Shown here one piece after another: positions 1 through 5,772 of a stretch of DNA of 6,979 nt. The DNA comes from Bacteroidota bacterium (GTDB taxonomy: Bacteria > Bacteroidota > Bacteroidia > Chitinophagales > Chitinophagaceae), in assembly GCA_023409975.1 (NCBI GenBank), contig JAEYQO010000113.1:1-6979 (forward strand). Direction: 5' to 3'. Each line of letters opens with the position of its first letter. Position 1 is the first letter of the stretch. The notes beneath the pieces are model-generated. The model ran no database searches. It worked only from the letters and a program-made list of their open reading frames with translations, and was not told the DNA's origin. The position numbers were made by a program, and so were the translations under genes.

Positions 1-2
1 AG

Positions 3-470
3 CAAACCGTTCAGCTCAACCTGAGCAATGCCCTCGAAATCTCTTTCGTAGCTACCAACGGTAACGGATCAACAGTAACGCTTCCTTTCACCACTGTAGC
101 ACACTACGCAAACGGCGTTGAAAGCACAGAACAGGAACTGAAGGTTCGTTCCAACAAGAAATTCAATGTAACAGTAAAAACCAGTGCTGGTAACTTCCAG
201 TTCTCTAACGGTGGAACCGTAGCGAGTTCCAGCATGCCTACCTCTGTTCTGGGTCTGGTAGTCAGCAATAACAACACTGGCGGTCAGTTGGGTCAGGGTT
301 TTTCTGCCAGCAACTATAAAGCGCTATCTGCAACGGCTCAGGACCTGATCACAAATGCTAACAATGGTGGCAACCAGACTTTCTCAGTAAAGTACAAGGC
401 CACTCCTGGTTTCGCATACCCTGCAGGAACCTATACTACTGATGTCATCTACACAGCGACTCAGCAATAA
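3..470 (+). CDS. Secreted beta-rich hypothetical protein, C-terminal part (5' end outside window)
   Basis: The frame is open from the left edge to a TAA at 468-470 and gives 155 residues with no start in view; the internal ATG at 234 is not the real start. The protein is rich in Thr, Asn, Ser, Gly and Val with alternating hydrophobic residues and almost no Cys, which suggests a secreted beta-sandwich. It contains LKVRSNKKFNVTVKTSAGNF near the middle and ends in GFAYPAGTYTTDVIYTATQQ. I associate this ending with short (about 190-200 residue) Bacteroidota exported proteins of unknown function, often present as paralogues; this is from memory and no family name is claimed. The signal peptide would lie upstream and cannot be checked. 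A fimbrial or surface-coat subunit is possible but not shown. A strong terminator lies 27 bases after the stop, so the gene ends its transcription unit. Confidence 0.8.
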   Translation, partial: QTVQLNLSNALEISFVATNGNGSTVTLPFTTVAHYANGVESTEQELKVRSNKKFNVTVKTSAGNFQFSNGGTVASSSMPTSVLGLVVSNNNTGGQLGQGFSASNYKALSATAQDLITNANNGGNQTFSVKYKATPGFAYPAGTYTTDVIYTATQQ

Positions 471-497
471 CCACGGATCTTTTTTATGTATATAGTG

Positions 498-527
498 GGC
501 CCGCTTTCCAGCGGGCCTTTTCCTTTT
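498..527 (+). terminator. Rho-independent terminator of the first gene
   Basis: A perfect 7-bp GC-only stem, GGCCCGC (498-504) with GCGGGCC (511-517), closes a 6-base loop (TTTCCA). It is followed by TTTTCCTTTT-type sequence at 518-526. It lies 27 bases after the stop of the upstream gene and points the right way. Confidence 0.88.
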
Positions 528-852
528 GATGTTGGTCCCAAGCAATGTGGGTACTGAGTTCAGTCATTAGCTGCACGTGATGGCTTATAGTTACCCAAGG
601 AGTCAGTAAGGTGTACCCAATAGAATAGGGAGTAGAGAGGGAGTGTAGAGGGAGGTCATAGGGAGTATATAGGGAGTACGGCATCGTCAGTAACAGCCAT
701 ATACAGCCTGACAAACGAGATTTTTCCGACAGCGAACGCGATGATAGCTAATATAAAATGTATGTGGAACAGTTTGCAGAGACGTTGCATGAATCAGCGA
801 ACAATCAATTACCAATTTCAAGGGTCTATGTAGCTGGACGCAAAGGGCAACT
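528..852. other. Gene-poor intergenic stretch
   Basis: No convincing coding region is seen on either strand. A minus-strand frame at 484-714 starts with TTG, runs through the terminator and reads the tandem repeat as a periodic peptide, so it is judged spurious. Apart from the 11-bp repeat array (627-681) only weak dyads are present, such as ACTGA/TCAGT around 553-564 and TGGGTA (548-553) with TACCCA (592-597). No TAnnTTTG promoter box was found ahead of the small ORF at 853. Confidence 0.6.
627..681. repeat. Five tandem copies of an 11-bp unit (AGGGAGTATAG-like)
   Basis: AGGGAG begins at 627, 638, 649, 660 and 671, exactly 11 bases apart. The five units read AGGGAGTAGAG, AGGGAGTGTAG, AGGGAGGTCAT, AGGGAGTATAT and AGGGAGTACGG. 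The first six bases are invariant and the last five vary, mostly keeping TRTAK. The array is purine-rich on the plus strand. The 11-bp period is close to one helical turn, so the invariant core faces the same side of the helix in each copy. It lies between a terminator and a small ORF and has no assigned function. Confidence 0.9.
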
Positions 853-1044
853 ATGACAAATGAAATTCTAAACACCATAGAGGTGCAGATAGGGTGTGCG
901 CTGATTGGCGTGCTGCTGTTCGGCGTTGTTCACAACCGGAAAGGCTTGAAAGTTGCTTTGAGCATCGTCACTGCCCTGCTGCGCATCCTTCTGGCGGGAC
1001 CCATCAGTATTACGGGCCTGTTTGATTCTGACAGCCAGTCCTAA
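853..1044 (+). CDS. Possible small membrane protein (63 aa), unrecognised
   Basis: The ORF starts with ATG and is preceded by AAGGG five bases upstream, a fair ribosome-binding site. It has two hydrophobic stretches, about residues 12-26 (around ALIGVLLFGVV) and 33-53 (around ALSIVTALLRILLAG), separated by a short basic HNRKGLK turn. The C-terminus is acidic and polar (FDSDSQS). This pattern fits a small two-helix membrane protein. Third codon positions are fairly G/C-rich, as in the neighbouring genes, which favours real coding. I do not recognise a family and no promoter is visible. It ends 109 bases before the ECF sigma gene, so a link to that system is possible but only positional. It could be a chance ORF. 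Confidence 0.45.
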   Translation: MTNEILNTIEVQIGCALIGVLLFGVVHNRKGLKVALSIVTALLRILLAGPISITGLFDSDSQS

Positions 1045-1153
1045 AATAATCCCAAAGAGCGGCCGGTTCGCACCTATTCTTCTAAAATGACGCTAATTTG
1101 CATGGGTACGGGACGTTCCCAGGGTTACTTTCAGAAAAACAAGGTATAAATAA

Positions 1154-1738
1154 GTGTTACACTCCTTCCATACAGACCAGGAATTGCTGGAGGCGATTGC
1201 TTCTTCAGACCGGCAGGCGACGGAAAGGGTATACAAGCAACACCATCGGGTGGTAACCCGCTGGATTGTACAACAGGGTGGGGAGCAACAGGACGCGGAA
1301 GATGTTTATCAGGAGGCCATGGTAGTTCTTTATGAAAAAGCGCAGACACCGGAGTTTAGGCTCACCTGTAAGATCGGCACCTATCTGTTCGCCATCAGTA
1401 AGTACCTCTGGTATAAACGCCTTCAAAAGGCAGCCCGGCAACCGATGAGTCTGGGAGAGGGACAGGGTTGGGACGAACATAAGGAATGGGTCTATGAGGA
1501 CGATATTAAAGTGCATCAGGAGCGGGAATTGCATTATGCTCAGCTTTACCAGGCCATGGAGCAGTTAGGGGAGCCCTGCAGGTCGCTGTTGCAGGCGTTT
1601 TACCACAAAGCGAAGAACATGCAGGAGATAGCCACCGAATTTGGGTATACAAATCCGGACAACGCAAAAAATCAGAAATATAAATGCCTTAACAGGCTTC
1701 GAAAACTATTCTACGGCGTACAATTGAAGAAAGAATAA
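1154..1738 (+). CDS. ECF-type RNA polymerase sigma factor (sigma-70 family)
   Basis: The 194-residue product has the two domains of an extracytoplasmic-function sigma factor. Region 2 covers about residues 20-95 and includes the typical DAEDVYQEAMVVLYEK core-binding helix (47-62) followed by the IGTYLFAISKYLWYKRLQ promoter-melting segment. Region 4 covers about 128-186, with the helix-turn-helix around NMQEIATEFGYTNPDNAKNQ (155-174) followed by KYKCLNRLRKL. It should direct RNA polymerase to a small regulon, usually including its own operon. The start is GTG at 1154: an in-frame TAA sits immediately before it (1151-1153) and no closer ATG fits region 2. AAGG at 1141-1144 may serve as ribosome-binding site. 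The stop is one base from the next gene, a membrane protein with an anti-sigma-like N-terminus, which argues for co-transcription and translational coupling. Confidence 0.93.
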   Translation: MLHSFHTDQELLEAIASSDRQATERVYKQHHRVVTRWIVQQGGEQQDAEDVYQEAMVVLYEKAQTPEFRLTCKIGTYLFAISKYLWYKRLQKAARQPMSLGEGQGWDEHKEWVYEDDIKVHQERELHYAQLYQAMEQLGEPCRSLLQAFYHKAKNMQEIATEFGYTNPDNAKNQKYKCLNRLRKLFYGVQLKKE

Positions 1739-1739
1739 T

Positions 1740-2807
1740 ATGAAAGCAGAACAGCAAATTTGGGAGTTGGCAGAAGCTTACCTGTCAGGTACACTTGAAG
1801 AGTCAGAGCTGCTTATACTTGAAAATAGGATAAATACAGACCCTGCCTACGCCGCGGAATTTCAGGAATGTATTCACCTGCTGAAATCACTACAGACTTC
1901 CGGAAAGAGTAAAAGGTTCCGGTCCCTGGTTCGGGAAATCTCCCGTGACCAAAAGACGGTAAAGGTCAGAACGATACCGCTTCGCACACACTACCTCAGA
2001 ACTGCAGGTATCGCTGCGGGAATTGCAATCCTTACTACCCTTTCCACCTTCTCTATTGTTACGCACAATGAAAAGAAAACAACTTCCCAGTACCAGTTGC
2101 TGAAAAGAGAACTGGAAACGATCAAGCGTTCTCAGAACGCCCTGATCCGGAATATTAATGTGCAACAGACTCCTCCAGTAGCACCGGCTAATTTTTCAGG
2201 TACCGGGTTTGCACTCACAAATGATGGGTATTTTGTTACGAACTATCATGTAACTGAGGGTGCTGATTCGGTTTATATACAGAATTATGAAGGTGAGTAT
2301 TTCAAGGCTCATCTGATTAGTTTCGATGCGAAAGCTGACGTTGCCCTGCTGAAGGTGGATCAGAAAGGCTTCAGATTTGGAAAACTTGATGTCCCCTATA
2401 CGTTTGGTTCAGAGAAACGCTCCCTGGGCACAAGGGTGTTCACCCTTGGTTTTCCACTTGATGAGATTGTCTATAATGAAGGCTATATAAGCTCCCGGAA
2501 CGGATTTCAGGGCGACTCAACACAGTATCGGCTGGTACTTCCGGCTAAGGCAGGGCAGAGCGGTGCCCCGGTGCTCGACGCCCATGGAAACATTATTGGT
2601 ATTGTAACGGGTAAAGAATCGGAAAACGAGGGCGCAACATTTGCAATCGGTTCTGATGCGATTCTTCATCTGGTTAAGAGTTTGCCTGAAGCTCAGAAAG
2701 TCAGACTGACCAGATCGAATAAGCTGAGTAAGTATTCCCGTGAGCAACAGTTGGAAAAGCTGATGCCCTACACCGTTTCCGTAAAGGTTTACAAGAACCC
2801 GTCCTAA
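1740..2807 (+). CDS. Membrane-anchored trypsin/HtrA-like serine protease with anti-sigma-like N-terminal domain
   Basis: This 355-residue protein has three parts. Residues 1-85 are cytoplasmic; the pattern ELAEAYLSGTLEESELLILE followed by NTDPAYAAEF resembles the N-termini of Bacteroidota anti-sigma and FecR-like regulators, but lacks a zinc-binding HxxxCxxC. One transmembrane helix lies at about 89-108, with Arg82 and Arg87 before it, placing the rest in the periplasm. After a charged, possibly coiled-coil linker (111-140), residues about 150-315 form a chymotrypsin-fold protease of the S1/HtrA type. The likely triad is His170 (TNYHV), Asp200 (ADVALLKVD) and Ser274 (AGQSGAPV). No PDZ domain follows; the C-terminus ends in a basic segment and YTVSVKVY. 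It begins one base after the sigma gene, so by context it is probably the cognate anti-sigma factor or sensor. The protease substrate is unknown; self-cleavage is a hypothesis. Confidence 0.88.
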   Translation: MKAEQQIWELAEAYLSGTLEESELLILENRINTDPAYAAEFQECIHLLKSLQTSGKSKRFRSLVREISRDQKTVKVRTIPLRTHYLRTAGIAAGIAILTTLSTFSIVTHNEKKTTSQYQLLKRELETIKRSQNALIRNINVQQTPPVAPANFSGTGFALTNDGYFVTNYHVTEGADSVYIQNYEGEYFKAHLISFDAKADVALLKVDQKGFRFGKLDVPYTFGSEKRSLGTRVFTLGFPLDEIVYNEGYISSRNGFQGDSTQYRLVLPAKAGQSGAPVLDAHGNIIGIVTGKESENEGATFAIGSDAILHLVKSLPEAQKVRLTRSNKLSKYSREQQLEKLMPYTVSVKVYKNPS

Positions 2808-2828
2808 TTATCCCATCTTTCCAATAAC

Positions 2829-2836
2829 TACCTTTG
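2829..2836 (+). promoter_or_regulatory. Bacteroidota -7 box (TACCTTTG) for the EamA transporter
   Basis: TACCTTTG matches TAnnTTTG exactly and lies 22 bases after the upstream stop codon. Transcription usually begins a few bases downstream of this box, here at about 2841-2843, which coincides with the GTG codon at 2843. No clear -33 TTTG was seen at the expected distance, so the call rests on the -7 box and its position. Confidence 0.6.
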
Positions 2837-2842
2837 CCGCCT

Positions 2843-3757
2843 GTGGAAGACCGGGTCAAAGCGCATCTGGCACTATTGGGTGCCAATATATTCTATGGTG
2901 CAGGGTTTACCGTTGCTAAATCTGTCATGCCCCGTCTTATTGAACCACTGGGCTTTATCCTCATCAGGGTGAGTGTTGTAGCAGCACTTTTCTGGTTGAG
3001 TTTTCTAGGGGGAAAGTCATACAGTACGAAGATCGAAAAGAAGGACTGGAAGATTCTCGTGTTGGGGGGATTGTTTGGTGTGGCGCTGAACCAGATGTTG
3101 TTCTTTGCAGGACTCAATCTCACGCTCCCGATCCATGCGTCACTTATAATGATGAGCACGCCTTTGCTCATAACGATCATTTCGCTCTTCTGGCTTCGTG
3201 AACGAATTAAGTCTGATAAGATAGCAGGACTTGTCCTCGGTATCAGTGGTGCCAGTCTCCTCATGAGCGCCGGAAAAGAAATTACGCTGACAGGAAGTAC
3301 CGCTATCGGAGATCTGCTTATTTTCCTCAATGCCGCCTCCTATGCCATTTACCTCGTCATTATCAAACCTGTGATGAGCCGCTATAGACCCATAATAGTG
3401 ATCCGCTGGGTCTTTCTTTTTGGGTTCCTGTTCGTTTTACCGTTCGGCTGGCCTCAGTTTCAAAGGATCAAATGGGAAGATTTCACTTATCTGGACTATA
3501 GTGCAGTGGCTTTTATAGTTATCTGTGTCACATTCTTTACCTATCTCTGGAATATCTATGCACTGAAGCATCTGAGCCCATCTACTGCCGGGGCTTACAT
3601 TTACCTTCAACCGATATTCGCCGGTGTCATTTCAACGATTGCGCTTAATGAAGAAGTTACCTGGGTGAAGCTTTCGGCAACAGCACTGATATTCACCGGA
3701 GTTTACCTCGTGAATTTTGGCTGGAAAAGAAAAGTGCGACCCGGGGGCCGCACCTGA
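2843..3757 (+). CDS. EamA/DMT-superfamily transporter (10-TM permease)
   Basis: The product (304 residues from GTG at 2843) is almost entirely hydrophobic helices with two EamA repeats, roughly residues 6-137 and 150-290. The first begins with the typical HLALLGANIFYGAGFTVAK and the second with GDLLIFLNAASYAIYLVI. Hallmarks include STPLLITIISLFWLRERI at the end of helix 4 and SPSTAGAYIYLQPIFAGV in the second repeat. Length fits the family (about 290-310). Such inner-membrane permeases export metabolites, amino acids or drugs; the substrate cannot be told here. An in-frame TAA at 2825 limits starts to TTG 2834 or GTG 2843. The TTG lies inside a promoter box, so GTG is preferred, possibly as a leaderless mRNA. 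The basic C-terminus (WKRKVRPGGRT) is encoded over a hairpin that serves the opposing gene. It is probably separate from the sigma/protease operon. Confidence 0.93.
   Translation: MEDRVKAHLALLGANIFYGAGFTVAKSVMPRLIEPLGFILIRVSVVAALFWLSFLGGKSYSTKIEKKDWKILVLGGLFGVALNQMLFFAGLNLTLPIHASLIMMSTPLLITIISLFWLRERIKSDKIAGLVLGISGASLLMSAGKEITLTGSTAIGDLLIFLNAASYAIYLVIIKPVMSRYRPIIVIRWVFLFGFLFVLPFGWPQFQRIKWEDFTYLDYSAVAFIVICVTFFTYLWNIYALKHLSPSTAGAYIYLQPIFAGVISTIALNEEVTWVKLSATALIFTGVYLVNFGWKRKVRPGGRT
3721..3753 (-). terminator. Terminator for the DUF4142 gene, inside the 3' end of the transporter gene
   Basis: GTGCG (3734-3738) pairs with CGCAC (3749-3753). Inside this, after an A/C mismatch, CC pairs with GG around a small loop. 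Read on the minus strand the hairpin is followed by TTTTCTTTTCC (3733 downward), a good U-rich tail, 19 bases beyond the DUF4142 stop. On the plus strand the tail is poorer (CTGACTTTGTTT), so any plus-strand termination would be weaker. Confidence 0.6.
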
Positions 3758-3771
3758 CTTTGTTTCAGCGT

Positions 3772-4290
3772 CTACAGTGTTTGTTTAACACTATCCGCTT
3801 TTTGCAGGTGCATCTGAATAGCGGGAAGGTATTTTTGTGCATAATTCTTCACCCTGGTATTGCTACCATTCTGCAACTCGTTTTGCATAAGGTTGATCAT
3901 AGCCTGATGATCCACGATCTGTGAATTGATATAAAGACTGTCGAAAGTTGCCCCTGTAGCAGCATCAAGCTGCAGCGCCAATGCCTGGTGGGCACTGTCC
4001 AGTCCGTCCGGAGTGTTTACATCCAGGTCATCGGCAATAGCTTCTAATTCAGTTTTAGCCGGGATATGGTCCTCCATCATATGCTCGCCATATTCCCTGA
4101 CTGCCAGATTCATACCTTTCATGGACGCCATTTGTCCCGCAGAAATCTCTGCGTTGTTGCCATAGGAAGCCATCATAATAAAGTCTCTGTCGGTCTGGTT
4201 AAGCGCACCACCATTGTTGTCATCATCGTCATTGTTACAGGCACTGAAAAGCAGACCAGTCAATGTGAGACTGTAAAGCAGTTTTTTCAT
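3772..4290 (-). CDS. DUF4142-family lipoprotein, probably surface-exposed
   Basis: The 172-residue product starts MKKLLYSLTLTGLLFSAC, a lipoprotein signal with LFSAC lipobox and Cys18 as the acylated residue. The next residues, NNDDDD, resemble the acidic lipoprotein export signal that sends Bacteroidota lipoproteins to the outer face of the outer membrane. Residues about 30-168 match the DUF4142 pattern: TDRDFIMMASYGNNAEI near the start, an EYGEHMMEDH segment, then VDHQAMINLMQNEL and KYLPAIQMHLQKA. The family is all-helical with a ferritin-like look, and its function is unsettled. An upstream in-frame extension to 4422 exists but lacks coding character; the ATG at 4290 directly precedes the signal peptide and has an A-rich leader (CAAAAATTAT), as is common in this phylum. 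It converges on the transporter gene with a 14-bp gap and uses a terminator inside it. Confidence 0.88.
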   Translation of the reverse strand: MKKLLYSLTLTGLLFSACNNDDDDNNGGALNQTDRDFIMMASYGNNAEISAGQMASMKGMNLAVREYGEHMMEDHIPAKTELEAIADDLDVNTPDGLDSAHQALALQLDAATGATFDSLYINSQIVDHQAMINLMQNELQNGSNTRVKNYAQKYLPAIQMHLQKADSVKQTL

Positions 4291-4452
4291 ATAATTTTTG
4301 TTTGCTCTTACTGCAAAAAACCAGTGCCAGAAATAACTGCCGGAGCGAATTTGCTCTACAATGTTATGAGCATCAGTCAAAGGATTTTTAATCCTCGGTT
4401 GCCCGTACCATCTTATATCCAAGAGGTTTGCCCGTTTTACCCAGAAACGGTA

Positions 4453-5577
4453 TCAATAATTGATCAGTTGTTCCTCAATATGTTCTGGCATAGGGCGAAA
4501 ATCATATTGCTGGTTACGGAGTTGCGACTCAAAGCCAGCCTCACGTATGGCGGTCTGTATGCCCTGTGCGGTGAATCGATGCGGGGCACCCGCTGCACTC
4601 ACTACGTTCTCTTCTATCATGATGGAGCCGAAGTCATTGGCCCCTGAATGCAGGCAGATTTGTGCCACAGACTTACCTACGGTCAGCCACGAAGCCTGAA
4701 TATTCTTGATGTTGGGTAACATGATCCTGCTCATGGCGATCATTCTTATATATTCTTCTGCGGTTGTCTGGTTACGGGTACCCCTAATTCTGAATAGTAG
4801 GGTATCTACATCCTGGAAGGTCCAGGGGATAAAAGCAATAAATCCTTTAGCTCCTTCCGGTTTCATAGTCTGAACATCCCTGATTTTTACCAGATGTTCA
4901 AACCGTTCATAGATAGTCTCCACATGTCCAAACATCATAGTGGCCGTAGTCGTCAGTCCTACCTTGTGTGCCTCGTGCATGATATCAAGCCACTCCTGAG
5001 CGCCGCATTTCCCTTTAGAGATGAGCCTTCTGACTCTATCATTGAGTATTTCAGCTCCTGGTCCGGGCATGCTGTCCATTCCTGCTTCCTTCAAGGCGAT
5101 CAGGGCTTCCCTGTGCGTAACACCGGATACCTTACAGATATGGGCTACTTCAGGTGGACCCAACGCGTGAAGTTTCAGGTTAGGATACATTTCCTTGAGC
5201 TCACGGAACAGGTTCGTGTAATAATCCAAACCCAGCTCCGGATGGTGTCCGCCCTGTAATAGCAATTGCTCACCACCGTAGCGGAAAGTTTCATCAATCT
5301 TCTGGCGGTAGGTTTCAATATCGGTGATATAGGCTTCAGGATGTCCGGGAATACGGTAGAAATTGCAGAACTTACAGTTGGCTACGCATACATTGGTGGT
5401 ATTCATATTCCTGTCGATGATCCAGGTCACCTTTCCATGAGGCACCTGCTTCTTTCTCAGTTCGTTTGCAACAAACATCAGATCAGGAAGTGATGCCTGC
5501 TCAAACAAGTGCATACCCTCTTCAATACTCAGGAATTCAAGATTCAGCGCCCGCTCGTACAAGTCTGCTAATTGCAT
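4453..5577 (-). CDS. mqnC: Cyclic dehypoxanthinyl futalosine synthase (radical SAM), menaquinone biosynthesis
   Basis: The enzyme converts dehypoxanthine futalosine to its cyclic form in the futalosine route to menaquinone, in the cytoplasm. The 374-residue product has the radical SAM cluster motif CVANCKFC (Cys64, Cys68, Cys71), which binds a [4Fe-4S] cluster and S-adenosylmethionine. QGGHHPEL (108-115), PGPGAEIL (171-178), TTATMMFGHVET, and NIQASWLTVG and GANDFGSIMIEENV towards the C-terminus are typical of the MqnC/MqnE/CofGH group. Overall resemblance is to Bacteroidota MqnC; MqnE, which acts earlier on aminodeoxyfutalosine formation, is the main alternative. An in-frame extension to 5679 exists, but ATG 5577 is preferred because MQLADLYERALN fits the family start and a promoter box lies at 5596-5603 inside the extension. 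GGTGG sits close before the ATG. No other mqn gene is nearby. Confidence 0.93.
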   Translation of the reverse strand: MQLADLYERALNLEFLSIEEGMHLFEQASLPDLMFVANELRKKQVPHGKVTWIIDRNMNTTNVCVANCKFCNFYRIPGHPEAYITDIETYRQKIDETFRYGGEQLLLQGGHHPELGLDYYTNLFRELKEMYPNLKLHALGPPEVAHICKVSGVTHREALIALKEAGMDSMPGPGAEILNDRVRRLISKGKCGAQEWLDIMHEAHKVGLTTTATMMFGHVETIYERFEHLVKIRDVQTMKPEGAKGFIAFIPWTFQDVDTLLFRIRGTRNQTTAEEYIRMIAMSRIMLPNIKNIQASWLTVGKSVAQICLHSGANDFGSIMIEENVVSAAGAPHRFTAQGIQTAIREAGFESQLRNQQYDFRPMPEHIEEQLINY

Positions 5578-5595
5578 TTCCACCAATTTAGAACG

Positions 5596-5603
5596 CAAAA
5601 TTA
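5596..5603 (-). promoter_or_regulatory. Bacteroidota -7 box (TAATTTTG) for mqnC
   Basis: The plus strand reads CAAAATTA, which is TAATTTTG on the minus strand, an exact TAnnTTTG match. It lies 18 bases before the mqnC ATG, implying a 5' leader of roughly 10-15 bases. No clear -33 element was seen. Confidence 0.55.
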
Positions 5604-5697
5604 CTTGAAAAACCCCGGCAGAGCCGTTAAAACTCTGCCTTTCACTGTTTTCGTTTACGACTGGCTGATGGAACCCCAAAAGCAGCGTTATGGCTAT

Positions 5698-5730
5698 AAC
5701 AAAAAGAACTGCTCCGCAAGGGAGCAGTTC
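5698..5730 (-). terminator. Rho-independent terminator of the DUF5606 gene
   Basis: A perfect 10-bp stem, GAACTGCTCC (5706-5715) with GGAGCAGTTC (5721-5730), closes a 5-base loop. On the minus strand it is followed by TTTTTGTT (5705 downward). It lies 42 bases beyond the stop of the DUF5606 gene, separating that gene from mqnC. The plus-strand side has no T-run, so it acts in one direction. Confidence 0.88.
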
Positions 5731-5772
5731 CTATCAAAAATGATATTTGTACGAATACCGCTTTTTAAGAAG

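Noticed and set aside
484..714. Minus-strand ORF of 76 codons over the tandem repeat
   Set aside because: It starts with TTG, overlaps the terminator hairpin, and its periodic YSLYTPYDLPLHSLSTPYS stretch is just the 11-bp repeat read in frame; there is no sign of a protein domain.
1097..1132. TTTG (1097-1100) and TTACTTTC (1125-1132) as a promoter for the sigma gene
   Set aside because: The downstream element mismatches TAnnTTTG at two positions and the spacing (24 bases) is too long. The alternative TAATTTG (1094-1100) is one base short. Not strong enough to annotate.
1740..2807. A defence or conflict system built on the trypsin-like protein
   Set aside because: Trypsin-like domains occur in such systems, but no NTPase, CHAT/caspase, TIR or nuclease gene is present here; the sigma partner and membrane anchor fit envelope signalling better.
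4381..4395. AGGATT/AATCCT hairpin after mqnC as a terminator
   Set aside because: Only a 6-bp AT-rich stem with a 3-base loop and a short T-run on the minus strand; the nearby CCGTTT/AAACGG dyad (4432-4450) has no T-run at all. mqnC may read into the lipoprotein gene.
4066..4647. Plus-strand ORF of 193 codons
   Set aside because: It lies opposite the DUF4142 gene and the 3' end of mqnC, both well supported, and its translation shows no domain.
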